Positions 1-9,028 of a stretch of 64,000 nt of DNA are shown piece after piece. Every line of letters begins with the position of its first letter. Within the stretch, counting starts at the first letter, position 1. Under the pieces are notes generated by a model, which searched no databases, was not told the DNA's origin, and saw only the letters and a list, made by a program, of their open reading frames with translations. Source of the DNA: Palleronia rufa (GTDB lineage: Bacteria > Pseudomonadota > Alphaproteobacteria > Rhodobacterales > Rhodobacteraceae); assembly GCF_000743715.1 (NCBI RefSeq), contig NZ_JQEY01000001.1, forward strand, positions 307,406 through 371,405, written 5' to 3'. A program made the position numbers and the translations under genes.

Positions 1-15
1 CACGTATCGCATGTC

Positions 16-297
16 CTAGCCCCCGTTCAGCCTGTCCCTGAGAAGTTTGCCGGCCTTGAAGAACGGGACGTGCTTCTCCTCGACCTGAACCGCTTCGCCG
101 GTGCGCGGGTTCCGCCCGATCCGCGCGTCGCGCTTCTTCACGGAGAACGCGCCGAAACCGCGCAACTCCACCCGGTTTCCGCTGCACATGGCTTCGATGA
201 TCTCCTCGAAGATCGTGTTCACGATCCGCTCGACATCGCGCTGCGTCAGATGCGGATTCTCTTCGGAAATTCTCTGGATCAGTTCCGAGCGGATCAT
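16..297 (-). CDS. ihfB: Integration host factor subunit beta
   Basis: DNA-bending nucleoid protein that pairs with IHF-alpha and acts in recombination, replication and transcription. The 93-residue product is the normal length and carries the HU/IHF fold: an N-terminal helical dimerisation part beginning [10 protein letters not shown], and the beta-arm motif GRNPRTGE with the intercalating proline, followed by the conserved [12 protein letters not shown] end. The reading frame is open further upstream, but the ATG at 297 is preceded by AAGGGGG at a good distance, so it is taken as the start. It lies downstream of rpsA in the same direction, a very common arrangement, but a strong terminator separates the two, so it probably has its own promoter in the roughly 200 bp leader. 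Confidence 0.96.
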   Translation of the reverse strand: MIRSELIQRISEENPHLTQRDVERIVNTIFEEIIEAMCSGNRVELRGFGAFSVKKRDARIGRNPRTGEAVQVEEKHVPFFKAGKLLRDRLNGG

Positions 298-494
298 GGA
301 TAGAGCCCCCTTTGTCGAACCGGCCCTCCGTTCGAGAGACGCCGGGCACCCACCCCTGCGGAACCGCCACAGGCGACGCGCGATCTCCATTAAATCGAAC
401 GCGGCGGCAAATGAAACCCCGCGCGCATGTCAAATACCTATTTTGTCATGCGCAACCAGCGCGGACCGCGCCCGGTCCGCAGCGGGTTTTCGCG

Positions 495-527
495 CAAAAA
501 ACCCCGCTCCGGGACCGGAGCGGGGTT
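495..527 (-). terminator. Rho-independent terminator of rpsA
   Basis: A perfect 12-bp inverted repeat, AACCCCGCTCCG at 500-511 and its complement at 516-527, with a 4-base loop. On the minus strand it is followed by a run of T (A-run 495-501 on the plus strand). It sits 28 bases beyond the rpsA stop codon, exactly where a terminator for that gene is expected. Confidence 0.9.
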
Positions 528-554
528 GCGGGATTTCCACATCCCGTGGCGCGC

Positions 555-2234
555 TCAGTCGTCGTCGCGGTTCAATGCGGCGCCAAGAATGTCGCCAAGG
601 GACGCGCCCGAGTCGGAAGAACCATACTGCTGCACGGCCTCCTTCTCCTCGGCGATCTCACGCGCCTTGATCGACAGGCCCAGCCGACGGGACTTCTGGT
701 CCACGTTGGTCACCCGCACATCGACCTTGTTGCCGACGCCGAAACGCTCGGGGCGCTGCTCGGAGCGGTCGCGGCTGAGGTCGGAGCGGCGGATGAAGGA
801 TTTCATCCCCTCGTATTCCACCTCGATGCCGCCATCCTCGATCGCGGTCACTTCCACCGTGATGATCGATCCGCGCTGCACGCCTCCGACCACATCGGTA
901 AAGCTGTCGTCCATGGCCTTCATGGACAGGCTGATGCGCTCTTTCTCCACATCGACCTCAGTCACCACAGCCTGCACGGTATCGCCCTTCTGGAAACGCT
1001 GGATGGCGTCCTCGCCGCGCTCGTCCCAGGAGATGTCGGACAGATGCACCATGCCGTCGATGTCGTGGTCGAGTCCCACGAACAGACCGAACTCGGTGAT
1101 ATTCTTCACATCGCCCTCGACCTTGGTGCCCTCCGGATGGCTCTCGGCGAACAGCTCCCACGGGTTGCGCATGGTCTGCTTGAGGCCCAGCGACACGCGG
1201 CGCTTCTGGCTGTCGATCTCCAGCACCATGACCTCGACCTCCTGAGAGGTGGAGACGATCTTGCCCGGATGGACGTTCTTCTTGGTCCAGGACATCTCTG
1301 AGACGTGGACCAGGCCCTCGACGCCCGGTTCCAGCTCGACGAACGCACCGTAGTCGGTGATGTTCGTCACGCGGCCCGCATGGACCGATCCCAGCGGGAA
1401 CTTCGCCTCGACCGAATCCCACGGATCGTCCTGGAGCTGCTTCATACCCAGGGAGATGCGGTGGGTCTCCTTGTTGATCTTGATGACCTGAACCTTGATC
1501 GTCTCGCCGATGGTGACGATCTCGGACGGGTGGTTGACCCGGCGCCACGCCATGTCGGTGACGTGGAGCAGGCCGTCGACGCCGCCCAGGTCCACGAACG
1601 CACCGTATTCGGTGATGTTCTTCACCACGCCGTCCACGGCCTGGCCCTCTTCGAGGTTCGAAATCACCTCGGCGCGCTGCTCGGCCCGGGATTCTTCCAG
1701 GATCGCACGGCGGGAGACGACGATGTTGCCGCGGCGGCGGTCCATCTTGAGGATCTGGAACGGCTGCTTCAGTCCCATGAGCGGGCCGGCGTCGCGCACC
1801 GGGCGCACATCGACCTGAGAGCCCGGCAGGAACGCGACGGCGCCGCCCAGATCGACGGTGAACCCGCCCTTGACCCGGCCGAAGATCGCGCCCTCGACGC
1901 GGTTCTCGTCGGCGTAGGCCTTTTCCAGGCGGTCCCAGGCGGCTTCGCGGCGGGCCATCTCATGGGAGATCACCGCCTCGCCGCGGGCGTTCTCGACCTG
2001 GCGCAGATAGACCTCGACCTCGTCGCCGACGTTGATTTCGGGGGCTTCGCCGGGCTGGGCGAATTCCTTGAGATCGACGCGGCCTTCCATCTTGTAGCCG
2101 ACGTCGATGATGGCCTGTCCCGCCTCGATGGCGAGGACCTTGCCCTTGACCACCGAACCCTCGTCCGGCGTGTCGATGTCGAAGCTTTCGTTCAGGAGGG
2201 CTTCGAATTCCTCCATGGATGCGTTCTGAGCCAT
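555..2234 (-). CDS. rpsA: 30S ribosomal protein S1
   Basis: Ribosomal protein S1 binds mRNA leaders and brings them to the 30S subunit. The 559-residue protein has six S1 (OB-fold) repeats spread over roughly residues 25-520. The central ones show the typical GAFVDLGGVDGLLHV-like and GLVHVSEMSW-like strands. The length matches alphaproteobacterial S1. The C-terminal acidic tail ends RDDD. The gene follows cmk, as in most proteobacteria, but after a 447-base spacer that carries a plausible promoter. The family often autoregulates by binding its own leader; the long leader here would allow this, but that is inference. Confidence 0.97.
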   Translation of the reverse strand: MAQNASMEEFEALLNESFDIDTPDEGSVVKGKVLAIEAGQAIIDVGYKMEGRVDLKEFAQPGEAPEINVGDEVEVYLRQVENARGEAVISHEMARREAAWDRLEKAYADENRVEGAIFGRVKGGFTVDLGGAVAFLPGSQVDVRPVRDAGPLMGLKQPFQILKMDRRRGNIVVSRRAILEESRAEQRAEVISNLEEGQAVDGVVKNITEYGAFVDLGGVDGLLHVTDMAWRRVNHPSEIVTIGETIKVQVIKINKETHRISLGMKQLQDDPWDSVEAKFPLGSVHAGRVTNITDYGAFVELEPGVEGLVHVSEMSWTKKNVHPGKIVSTSQEVEVMVLEIDSQKRRVSLGLKQTMRNPWELFAESHPEGTKVEGDVKNITEFGLFVGLDHDIDGMVHLSDISWDERGEDAIQRFQKGDTVQAVVTEVDVEKERISLSMKAMDDSFTDVVGGVQRGSIITVEVTAIEDGGIEVEYEGMKSFIRRSDLSRDRSEQRPERFGVGNKVDVRVTNVDQKSRRLGLSIKAREIAEEKEAVQQYGSSDSGASLGDILGAALNRDDD

Positions 2235-2681
2235 AAGGGTCTCTGGTTTCCTTTTACGTCGTCTATTCTGGCCGCGCGGTTGTCTCCGCGGGTCTCCGGT
2301 GGATTGGTCGGGGCCGGGGATCGGGATGCGAAAAAGGGCCGGCGGAACCGACCCTGCTCACGCCCGAGGCTGTCCCGCCCCTTCGACGGGGGTGTGCTAT
2401 GCCAGACCGACCCGTTTGGCAAGGGCAGAGGGCACGCCCGGCCAATACCCGCGCGTGCGCCGTGCCTACGATGTCGTCGATCCGTCGTTGCGTGCGGGGA
2501 CTATGTGGTGCTGAGCGCCGGCGGCACCCCTGCCCGCAGCCACGGCAGATGCATGGCACCCGAGGTCCGACCCGTCAGGCGCGGGAGGCGACCCGGTCGG
2601 CGCCCAAGGCGCCGATCCGGCGACCGGGGTCAAGGCGAGGCGTCAGGGCCGGCCGCGGCCGGATCGCAGCCCGTTGCCGGA
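2235..2681. other. 447-base cmk-rpsA intergenic region
   Basis: No protein-like reading frame was found. The short frames here are arginine- and proline-rich with no recognisable domain. The stretch appears to hold the rpsA promoter (separate entry) and a leader of about 150 bases. No tRNA or recognisable structured RNA was seen by eye. Confidence 0.5.
2394..2422 (-). promoter_or_regulatory. Candidate sigma-70-type promoter for rpsA
   Basis: On the minus strand TTGCCA (2422-2417) and TAGCAC (2399-2394) are separated by exactly 17 bases, close to the housekeeping sigma consensus used in Alphaproteobacteria. A start near 2386 would give a leader of about 150 bases before the rpsA ATG. Assigned by sequence pattern only. 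Confidence 0.35.
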
Positions 2682-3287
2682 TCAGCGATTCGCCCAGATC
2701 GGCGCGATCGTCGCGATGGCACGGGCGATGGCCTCCTCGGCGGAAAGCGTCGAGGTGTCGATCGTCACCGCGTCCGACGCGGGCCTGAGCGGCGAATCCA
2801 CGCGGCCCCGATCCCGCGCGTCTCGGCGCTCCACATCGGCCAGCACCTCTTCCAGCGACGTGCCGTCCGCCAGTTCGGCGTGACGGCGCGCGGCGCGGGT
2901 GCGGGCAGAGGCGGTGACGAAAAGCTTCACCTCCGCCTCCGGGCAGATCACCGTGCCGATGTCGCGCCCGTCCAGCACCGCGCCGTCGCCCAGCCGCGCG
3001 AACCGGCGCTGGAACGCCACCAGCGCCGCGCGGACTTCCGGGATGGCGGCGACGCGGCTCGCGGCTTCGGACACCTCCGCCGTGCGCAGATCCGTGGGCT
3101 GTATATCCTCCGGCTCCAGAGTCCGCGCGGCTTCCGCGGCATCCTGCCCGTTGAGCACCCGCGCGCCGGTGGCGCGATAGAGCAATCCGGTATCGAGATG
3201 GCGGAACCCGAAATGCCGCGCCACGGCCGCCGAGATCGTGCCCTTTCCCGCCGCCGCCGGTCCGTCGATCGCCACCGTGAACGCCAT
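2682..3287 (-). CDS. cmk: Cytidylate kinase
   Basis: Phosphorylates CMP and dCMP with ATP in pyrimidine nucleotide salvage. The 201-residue protein has the P-loop GPAAAGKGT at about residues 9-17, the DTGLLYRA substrate motif and the [19 protein letters not shown] stretch with catalytic and CMP-binding residues, all typical of bacterial Cmk. Its ATG shares one base with the stop of the upstream GFA-family gene (TGATG), so the two are likely translationally coupled. rpsA lies downstream, the usual cmk-rpsA neighbourhood. Confidence 0.96.
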   Translation of the reverse strand: MAFTVAIDGPAAAGKGTISAAVARHFGFRHLDTGLLYRATGARVLNGQDAAEAARTLEPEDIQPTDLRTAEVSEAASRVAAIPEVRAALVAFQRRFARLGDGAVLDGRDIGTVICPEAEVKLFVTASARTRAARRHAELADGTSLEEVLADVERRDARDRGRVDSPLRPASDAVTIDTSTLSAEEAIARAIATIAPIWANR

Positions 3288-3694
3288 CAGCGATCAGAGG
3301 CGGAGAACTGCGGCAAGCCGTCCGAGATCTCGTAGTAGTCGCCCTTGTCGGCGCAGAAGATGTGCCGGTCCAGAGTCACCCCCGAAGGCGCGTCCAGGGC
3401 GCCCGCGAAGATCGACAGGGTTTCGCCGCCGCCGTCCCAGAACAGGTTCGATCCGCAGGCGGGGCAGAACCCGCGTATGGCGGTGTCGGAAGACCGGTAC
3501 CAGCGCACCTCGCCCTCGATCTCGACCGCGTCGCGGGGGGCGGCCGTGGCGGCGACATAGTGGCCGGAACTGCGGCGGCACTGGCGGCAGTGACAGGCAG
3601 CCACGGGTCTGAGCGGCCCGGTCACGCGAAAGCTGACCTCCGAGCAGAGGCACCCTCCGGTCACCGACAGGCCTTCGGTCTCGGTTGCAAACAT
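3287..3694 (-). CDS. GFA/CENP-V family zinc protein
   Basis: A member of the GFA (glutathione-dependent formaldehyde-activating enzyme) family, small zinc proteins mostly of unknown substrate. Visible zinc ligands are the CLC near the N terminus, CHCRQC around residues 40-45 and CPAC around residues 80-83, in family order. Starting at the ATG at 3694 gives 135 residues and a good GGGAG ribosome site; the frame is open 13 codons further upstream without a better signal. It lies between aroA and cmk and is coupled to cmk by a one-base overlap. A physiological role in formaldehyde detoxification is not established for such paralogues. Confidence 0.85.
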   Translation of the reverse strand: MFATETEGLSVTGGCLCSEVSFRVTGPLRPVAACHCRQCRRSSGHYVAATAAPRDAVEIEGEVRWYRSSDTAIRGFCPACGSNLFWDGGGETLSIFAGALDAPSGVTLDRHIFCADKGDYYEISDGLPQFSASDR

Positions 3695-3766
3695 GGTGTC
3701 TCCCGTTTCTGCTGCCGCCCCCGGCACGGTCATCGACCTAGCGACGGCGCGCAGAACGTCCAGCGA

Positions 3767-5116
3767 TCATTCGGGGCGGGTAAAGCGCGCGCCGAGATCG
3801 CGCATCAGCGGCTCGAACGCGGGAAAGGACGTGGCGATGGGTCCGGCATCGTCCACGGTCACGCGATCCCGCGCGGCAAGGCCAAGGCAGAGGAACGACA
3901 TGGCGACCCGGTGGTCGAGCCGTGCCGCCACCGTGGTGCCCCCCGGCACGCCGGCGGGGCCGCGGCCAGTGACGCGCCACCAGTCCGGCCCGTCCTCGAC
4001 CGTGACGCCCGACGCGCGCAGACCGGTCGCCATGGCGTCGATGCGGTCGCTTTCCTTGACGCGCAGTTCCGCCACGCCGGGCATGCCGGTCACGCCTTCT
4101 GCGAAGGCGGCGACGACCGACAGGATCGGGTACTCGTCGATCATCGACGCGGCGCGGCCGGGCGGAACCTCGATCCCCTTCATGTCGGGCGAAAAGCGCG
4201 CGCGCAGGTCTGCCACCGGCTCGCCGCCTTCCACACGCGGGGATTCGTAGGTCAGGTCCGCGCCCATCTCGCGCAGCGTCTCGAACAGGCCCGCCCGCGT
4301 CGGGTTCAGCCCGATGTTCGGAACCAGCACGTCGGACCCCTCGACGATCAGCGCCGCGCAGACGGGAAATGCCGCCGAAGACGGGTCACGCGGCACGGTG
4401 ATCTCCTGCGGGACCAGCTCGGGGCGGCCCTGAAGCGTGATCATGCGGCCCTCCCGAGACGCTTCGGTCGTGACGGTCGCGCCGAAGCCCGCGAGCATCC
4501 GCTCGGAATGGTCGCGCGTCGCCTCGCGCTCGATCACCACGGTCTCTCCCGGCGCGTTGAGCCCGGCCAGCAGCACGGCGGACTTGACCTGCGCCGAGGG
4601 GACCGGCGTTGCGTAGCGCGCCGGGACCGGAGAGGCCGCGCCCACCAGCGTCAGCGGCAGTCGCCCGCCGGAGCGTCCCACGGCCCGCGCCCCGAACAGC
4701 GCCAGCGGATCGGTCACCCGCCCCATGGGACGGCCGTTCAGAGAGGCATCGCCGGTGAAGGTGGTGGCGAAGTCGTGGGTCGCCACGGCCCCCATCAACA
4801 GCCGGACCCCGGTGCCGGAATTGCCGCAGTCTATGACGGTCTCCGGCTCCGCGAACCCGCCGACGCCGACGCCATGGACGGACCACCGCCCCGCCCCGTG
4901 CGAAACCACATCCGCCCCCAGCGCCGTCATCGCCCGGCCCGTGTCGAGCACGTCCCGTCCTTCGAGCAGCCCGGCGATCTTCGTCTCGCCCACGGCCATG
5001 GCGCCCAGAATCAGCGCGCGGTGGCTGATGGACTTGTCGCCGGGCACCTGGGCCGTGCCGGTCAGGGGGCCGCCGCGGTGGGCGGTCAAGGGCTGTGGCG
5101 CGCCGTGGCCAGACAT
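3767..5116 (-). CDS. aroA: 3-phosphoshikimate 1-carboxyvinyltransferase (EPSP synthase)
   Basis: Sixth step of the shikimate pathway: transfers enolpyruvyl from PEP to shikimate-3-phosphate. The 449-residue product has the PEP/S3P-binding motifs [29 protein letters not shown] and [10 protein letters not shown]. Overall it resembles class II enzymes such as the CP4 type (for example the [18 protein letters not shown] and TRDHSERML segments). In the GNSGTGVRL motif the residue that is Ala in the CP4 enzyme is Gly, as in ordinary enzymes. The ATG at 5116 has AGGGG upstream; a longer N-terminal extension is possible but has no homology feel. It forms a minus-strand run with the GFA-family gene and cmk. 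Confidence 0.96.
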   Translation of the reverse strand: MSGHGAPQPLTAHRGGPLTGTAQVPGDKSISHRALILGAMAVGETKIAGLLEGRDVLDTGRAMTALGADVVSHGAGRWSVHGVGVGGFAEPETVIDCGNSGTGVRLLMGAVATHDFATTFTGDASLNGRPMGRVTDPLALFGARAVGRSGGRLPLTLVGAASPVPARYATPVPSAQVKSAVLLAGLNAPGETVVIEREATRDHSERMLAGFGATVTTEASREGRMITLQGRPELVPQEITVPRDPSSAAFPVCAALIVEGSDVLVPNIGLNPTRAGLFETLREMGADLTYESPRVEGGEPVADLRARFSPDMKGIEVPPGRAASMIDEYPILSVVAAFAEGVTGMPGVAELRVKESDRIDAMATGLRASGVTVEDGPDWWRVTGRGPAGVPGGTTVAARLDHRVAMSFLCLGLAARDRVTVDDAGPIATSFPAFEPLMRDLGARFTRPE

Positions 5117-5212
5117 GGCGGGACCCCTCATGGATGCCAGAAAACCGCCGCCGGAGTCGCATGGCGGCGCAGGCCGCGCAAGCGGCGATGCCCTGCGGCG
5201 GATCGGGCGCAA

Positions 5213-5284
5213 TCAGAACGCGGCGAGGATCGGCAGGAGCACGAAGACGAACAGAAGCAGCGGCGCGAAGGTGTTGAGACGCAT
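5213..5284 (-). CDS. Possible 23-residue hydrophobic peptide
   Basis: A short frame upstream of aroA encodes MRLNTFAPLLLFVFVLLPIL then AAF and a stop, that is, a positively charged start followed by one unbroken hydrophobic helix, like known single-pass microproteins. The ribosome site is weak (GAGTGA). No family is recognised. It is reported because the composition is far from random high-GC sequence, which rarely yields Leu/Phe/Val runs with no Arg, but translation is unproven. Confidence 0.35.
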   Translation of the reverse strand: MRLNTFAPLLLFVFVLLPILAAF

Positions 5285-5429
5285 TGGGGTCACTCGAAGA
5301 TCGGGGCGAAGGATGCTGAATCCCATAGATGATCTGTTACGCGCCTCGCAGACACGATGGCGTGTGTCACCTGTCGGTCGGCCGGTCTTTGCGCAATTCG
5401 GCGGTGCCGTGGCCCGGCGGCCACGTCCG

Positions 5430-6149
5430 TCAGCGCCGTCGAAAGGTCAGGTAATGCGGCACCCGCCCCTCGCGCAGGGCCTTGCGCTCATAGCGGGTCG
5501 GAACCCAGTCGTCCCAGGGCAGACGCCAGTCCTGCGGGCCCTCGGCCAGCCAGTCGAAGCCTGCACGCGGCACTTCCCCAAGCGTCTGCCGCACGTAGTC
5601 GGGAATGTCGGTGGCCACCCGCAGGATCGCGCCGGGCCGGAGGCAGCGGGCGAGCGGTTCCAGATGCTCCGGCGTGACGAATCGCCGGCGGTGGTGGCGC
5701 GCCTTCGGCCAGGGATCGGGATAGAGCAGGAAGGCGCGGGAGATGGACCCCGCCTCCAGCACGTCGAAGAGATCGCGCGCGTCGCCGGGATGGATGCGGA
5801 GATTGCCGCACCCGGCCGCGCGGACCTTGCCCAGCAACATGGCGACGCCGTTGATGTAGGGTTCGGCCCCGATGATCCCTACGTCCGGATTGCGCAGCGC
5901 CTGATGGATCAGGTGCTCTCCGCCGCCGAAGCCGATCTCCAGCCACACGTCCCGTTGTCCGAAGAGAGCCGCCAGGTCCAGCGGCCTGCGCTCCGGGTTG
6001 ACCTCCCAGCCGACCGGGCCGGGCGCCAGGGCGGCCAGATCCTCGGCCAGATAGCGCTCTTGGCTGGGCTTGAGGTTGTGGCCCTTGCGACGGCCGTAGA
6101 AGTTGCGCCAGGGCGCGCTTTGGGGCTTTTCGGACATGGTGCGTGGCAT
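5430..6149 (-). CDS. trmB: tRNA (guanine-N7-)-methyltransferase
   Basis: Methylates G46 in the variable loop of tRNA using SAM. The 239-residue product has the SAM-binding motif LEIGFGGGEHL, the acidic loop GAEPYINGV and the family signature LLYPDPWPKARHHRRRF; it ends with the usual TRYERKALREGR segment. The frame is open upstream, but homology starts around MSEKPQ; ATG codons at 6149 and 6137 are both possible and neither has a clear ribosome site. It follows metK on the same strand with a 98-base gap, so it may be expressed from the same riboswitch-controlled transcript. Confidence 0.93.
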   Translation of the reverse strand: MPRTMSEKPQSAPWRNFYGRRKGHNLKPSQERYLAEDLAALAPGPVGWEVNPERRPLDLAALFGQRDVWLEIGFGGGEHLIHQALRNPDVGIIGAEPYINGVAMLLGKVRAAGCGNLRIHPGDARDLFDVLEAGSISRAFLLYPDPWPKARHHRRRFVTPEHLEPLARCLRPGAILRVATDIPDYVRQTLGEVPRAGFDWLAEGPQDWRLPWDDWVPTRYERKALREGRVPHYLTFRRR

Positions 6150-6247
6150 ATTCGGCTGCCGGCCGGGCCGCAATGCCGGCGGACGCCCGGCTTCGCCCGG
6201 CGGCGCAGGCAGGACGGTCCCGGTGGCCCGCCCTGCCCCGATCCCGT

Positions 6248-7429
6248 TCAGACGGCGCGCTTCAGCGCATCGGCCAGGTCGGTACGCTCCCACGAAAATC
6301 CGCCGTCTTCCTCCGGCGCGCGGCCGAAATGCCCGTAGGCGGCCGTGCGCTCGAAGATCGGGCGGTTGAGGCCGAGATGGGTGCGGATCCCGCGCGGCGT
6401 CAGGTCCATGACCTCTGCCACGGCGCGCTCGATCTCTTCCTCGTGGACCTCTCCGGTGCCGTAGGTGTCGGCGTAGATCGACAGCGGCTTGGACACCCCG
6501 ATGGCGTAGGACAGCTGGATGCAGCACCGCTTGGCCATGCCGGCGGCGACCACGTTCTTGGCAAGGTAGCGCGCGGCATAGGCGGCCGACCGGTCCACCT
6601 TGGTGGGGTCCTTGCCCGAAAAGGCGCCGCCACCGTGGGGGGCCGCGCCGCCGTAGGTGTCCACGATGATCTTGCGCCCCGTCAGCCCCGCGTCGCCGTC
6701 AGGGCCGCCGATCACGAAGACGCCGGTGGGATTCACCCACCATTCCGTCGCGTCGGTGATCCAGCCATCGGGAATGACCTCCCGGATATAGGGCTCGACG
6801 ATGGCGCGGATGTCGTCGCTGGTCTGGTCCTCGCGCTCATGCTGCGTGGAGAGCACGATGGACGTGACCTCCACCGGGTGCCCGTCCTCGTACCGCAGCG
6901 AGATCTGGCTCTTGGCATCGGGGCGCAGGGTCGGTTCCTCGCCCGACTTGCGCACGTCCGCCAGACGCCGGAGCACATGATGGGCGTAGTGGATGGCGGC
7001 GGGCATGAGTTCCGGCGTGTCCTCGACGGCGTAACCGAACATGATGCCCTGGTCGCCCGCCCCCTCGTCCCTGTTGCCGTCGCCGTTCACGCCCTGCGCG
7101 ATATGCGCGGACTGGGCGTGCAGCAGGTTCGACACCTCGCAGGTCTCCCAGTGGAACTTCTCCTGTTCATATCCGATGTCGCGGATGCAGTCGCGGGCGA
7201 TGGTCTCGACCTGGCCGAGGTACTCGTCCAGCTTGCCCTTGTCCGAAAGGCCGACCTCTCCGCCGATGACGACCCGGTTGGTGGTGGCGAAGGTCTCGCA
7301 GGCGACGCGGGCCTCGGGTTCCTCGGACAGGAAGGCGTCGAGCACGGCGTCCGAGATCCGGTCGCAGACCTTGTCCGGATGACCCTCGGACACGGATTCC
7401 GAAGTGAAGATATAGTTCTGACGTGGCAT
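6248..7429 (-). CDS. metK: S-adenosylmethionine synthetase
   Basis: Makes S-adenosylmethionine from methionine and ATP. The 393-residue protein has the signature [13 protein letters not shown] near the N terminus, [12 protein letters not shown] in the middle and the glycine-rich [19 protein letters not shown] loop. The start at 7429 (MPRQNYIF) matches the family and lies just after the GGAGCA element of a riboswitch that contains its ribosome site. The longer open frame upstream is simply the riboswitch. Regulation is therefore expected at translation, with high SAM/SAH shutting down MetK synthesis. Confidence 0.97.
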   Translation of the reverse strand: MPRQNYIFTSESVSEGHPDKVCDRISDAVLDAFLSEEPEARVACETFATTNRVVIGGEVGLSDKGKLDEYLGQVETIARDCIRDIGYEQEKFHWETCEVSNLLHAQSAHIAQGVNGDGNRDEGAGDQGIMFGYAVEDTPELMPAAIHYAHHVLRRLADVRKSGEEPTLRPDAKSQISLRYEDGHPVEVTSIVLSTQHEREDQTSDDIRAIVEPYIREVIPDGWITDATEWWVNPTGVFVIGGPDGDAGLTGRKIIVDTYGGAAPHGGGAFSGKDPTKVDRSAAYAARYLAKNVVAAGMAKRCCIQLSYAIGVSKPLSIYADTYGTGEVHEEEIERAVAEVMDLTPRGIRTHLGLNRPIFERTAAYGHFGRAPEEDGGFSWERTDLADALKRAV

Positions 7430-7435
7430 GTGGAG

Positions 7436-7483
7436 TGCTCCGATGAGTCCGCGTGGAGCGCACGTCAGGAAGCCGTTGTGCGC
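7436..7483 (-). promoter_or_regulatory. SAM/SAH riboswitch controlling metK
   Basis: Read on the minus strand, the leader of metK contains GCGCACAACGGCTTCCTGACG then TGCGC, a linker, and ATCGGAGCA about 6 bases before the ATG. This matches the SAM/SAH riboswitch consensus from Rhodobacterales: the CACAACGGCUUCCUG.CGUG hairpin whose loop GCUUCC pairs with the downstream GGAGC in an H-type pseudoknot. That pairing hides the ribosome site when SAM or SAH is bound. The outer stem GCGCAC/GTGCGC is intact. The element occupies nearly the whole 68-base gap between lnt and metK, so transcription must start inside lnt or come from it. Confidence 0.93.
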
Positions 7484-7497
7484 TTTGAAGTGACGCA

Positions 7498-8997
7498 CTA
7501 TCGGGGCCGACCGCCCGCTTCAAGGCGTTTCGGGCGGAGCCACCGCGCGGCCAGCAGGGACAGCAGCATGGCACCCCAGGCGGGCCAGTCGCCGGTCCGC
7601 GCATACAGCGTCGGCGACCGTGCCGGCGGCAACGGCACGTCCAGATAGCCTGCCTCTCCCAGCGGGATCGACGCCAGGACGCGCCCGCCGGCGTCTATGG
7701 CAGCGGAGATGCCGGTATTGGCGGCGCGCATCATCGGCAATCCCTGCTCTATCGCGCGCATCCGTGTGATGGCCAGGTGCTGCTGCGGTCCGGCGAAGGT
7801 GCCGAACCAGGCGTCGTTGGTGATCTGCATGAGCCAGTCAGGCCGCGGCGAGACGGCGCCGACCTCTTCGGGAAAGATCGCCTCGTAGCAGATCAGCGGC
7901 AGAGGGTTGCCGAGGGGGCCAAGGTCGATGGTGCGCAGGCCCGGCCCCGCCGAATAGCCGAAACCCTGCGACGCGGCGAGGCCGCGGATCCCGAACCGCG
8001 CGGCGAAATCGCCGAAAGGAACGTATTCGCCGAAGGGCACCAGGTGGTACTTGTCGTAGCTGTCCGCGATCTGTCCGTCCGGGCCAAGCACGAGGGCCGA
8101 GTTGAAATAGCGCCAGCCGTCGCCCAGCCGCTGCGCGCCGAAGACCAGCCGCGCGCCGCGGGCGGCCATGGCCATACGGTCGATTGCGGGACCCTGTCCG
8201 GTTTCGATCAGGAAGGGGACGGAGGTTTCGGGCCAGATCACCAGATCCGGCACGGCGCCGGCAGCGGTGAATTCCAGAGCGCGCTGAAAAAACTCCTGCG
8301 ACAGGACCGGATCCCATTTTTCGTCCTGGGGGGCGTTCGGCTGGACCAGCCGGACCGTGGCGGCGTCATCGGCAACGGGCGGCGCTGGGGGGCGGAGCGC
8401 GCCCAGGCCGATCGGCACGGTCCAGGCCAGGACAAGGCCGGCCAGCGACACCGGCCTGGGCCCAAGGGCCGCCAGCCCGCCACCGATGCCCGCGACCAGC
8501 AGCGTCAGCCCGAACGGACCGACAAAGGCGCCAAGCTGCGCACCGGGTCCCTCCGACCAGACCGTGCCCAGGAGTACCCAGGGAAAGCCGGTGAGGATGA
8601 GCGCGCGCAGCGCCTCCGCCCCCGCCAACGCCCCCGCGAAAGCGAGAGCGAAGCGCCAGCCGTTGGCGGCGACCCGCCGCGCCACCCCGAAGGCCAGCAT
8701 CCAGAAAAGGCCGAACCCCACCGCGGTGAACACGAAGGCGAAGGGCGCCATCCAGCCGTAAACCTCTGGCTCGACCAGGAACGGCGCGACGATCCAGTGC
8801 AGCGTGGTGCCGAAGTATCCCGTGCCCGCCGCCAGTCCGATCCACGCGGCGCGCCAGGCGGTGGAAGAGCGCATCGCCAGCCACCCCGCCAATCCCAGCG
8901 CGGCCAAGGCCAGAGGCACCAGCGAAAACGGCACCTGCCCCAGGGCGACCCCGATCCCGGCCAGCAGTGCCAGCGCCCGGCGGCGACCTTCCGTCAA
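7498..8997 (-). CDS. lnt: Apolipoprotein N-acyltransferase
   Basis: Inner-membrane enzyme that adds the third acyl chain to lipoproteins. The 499-residue protein has about six hydrophobic segments in its first 200 residues, then a nitrilase-fold periplasmic domain with the Glu-Lys-Cys triad visible in [25 protein letters not shown] and [10 protein letters not shown], and a C-terminal membrane helix. The first codon used is TTG at 8997 ([12 protein letters not shown]), since no ATG exists before the first helix; the ribosome site is weak, so the start is uncertain by a few codons. It is followed closely by the metK riboswitch and preceded by a corC-like gene, a classic arrangement. Confidence 0.94.
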   Translation of the reverse strand: MTEGRRRALALLAGIGVALGQVPFSLVPLALAALGLAGWLAMRSSTAWRAAWIGLAAGTGYFGTTLHWIVAPFLVEPEVYGWMAPFAFVFTAVGFGLFWMLAFGVARRVAANGWRFALAFAGALAGAEALRALILTGFPWVLLGTVWSEGPGAQLGAFVGPFGLTLLVAGIGGGLAALGPRPVSLAGLVLAWTVPIGLGALRPPAPPVADDAATVRLVQPNAPQDEKWDPVLSQEFFQRALEFTAAGAVPDLVIWPETSVPFLIETGQGPAIDRMAMAARGARLVFGAQRLGDGWRYFNSALVLGPDGQIADSYDKYHLVPFGEYVPFGDFAARFGIRGLAASQGFGYSAGPGLRTIDLGPLGNPLPLICYEAIFPEEVGAVSPRPDWLMQITNDAWFGTFAGPQQHLAITRMRAIEQGLPMMRAANTGISAAIDAGGRVLASIPLGEAGYLDVPLPPARSPTLYARTGDWPAWGAMLLSLLAARWLRPKRLEAGGRPR

Positions 8998-9028
8998 GGG
9001 CGCGCGTCTTTGCGTTCGGCCGTGCGCA

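Noticed and set aside
2263-2559. 98-codon minus-strand frame in the cmk-rpsA gap
   Set aside because: Cys/Arg/Pro-rich composition with no hydrophobic core and no ribosome site; more likely leader sequence.
1305-3335. Plus-strand open frame of 676 codons opposite rpsA and cmk
   Set aside because: It is the antisense shadow of high-GC coding sequence, rich in Arg/His/Asp with no domain, and covers two certain genes.
3767-5116. Whether AroA carries the Ala that makes the CP4 EPSP synthase glyphosate-insensitive
   Set aside because: Overall the enzyme is CP4-like, but the relevant motif reads GNSGTGVRL with Gly, so that feature is absent.
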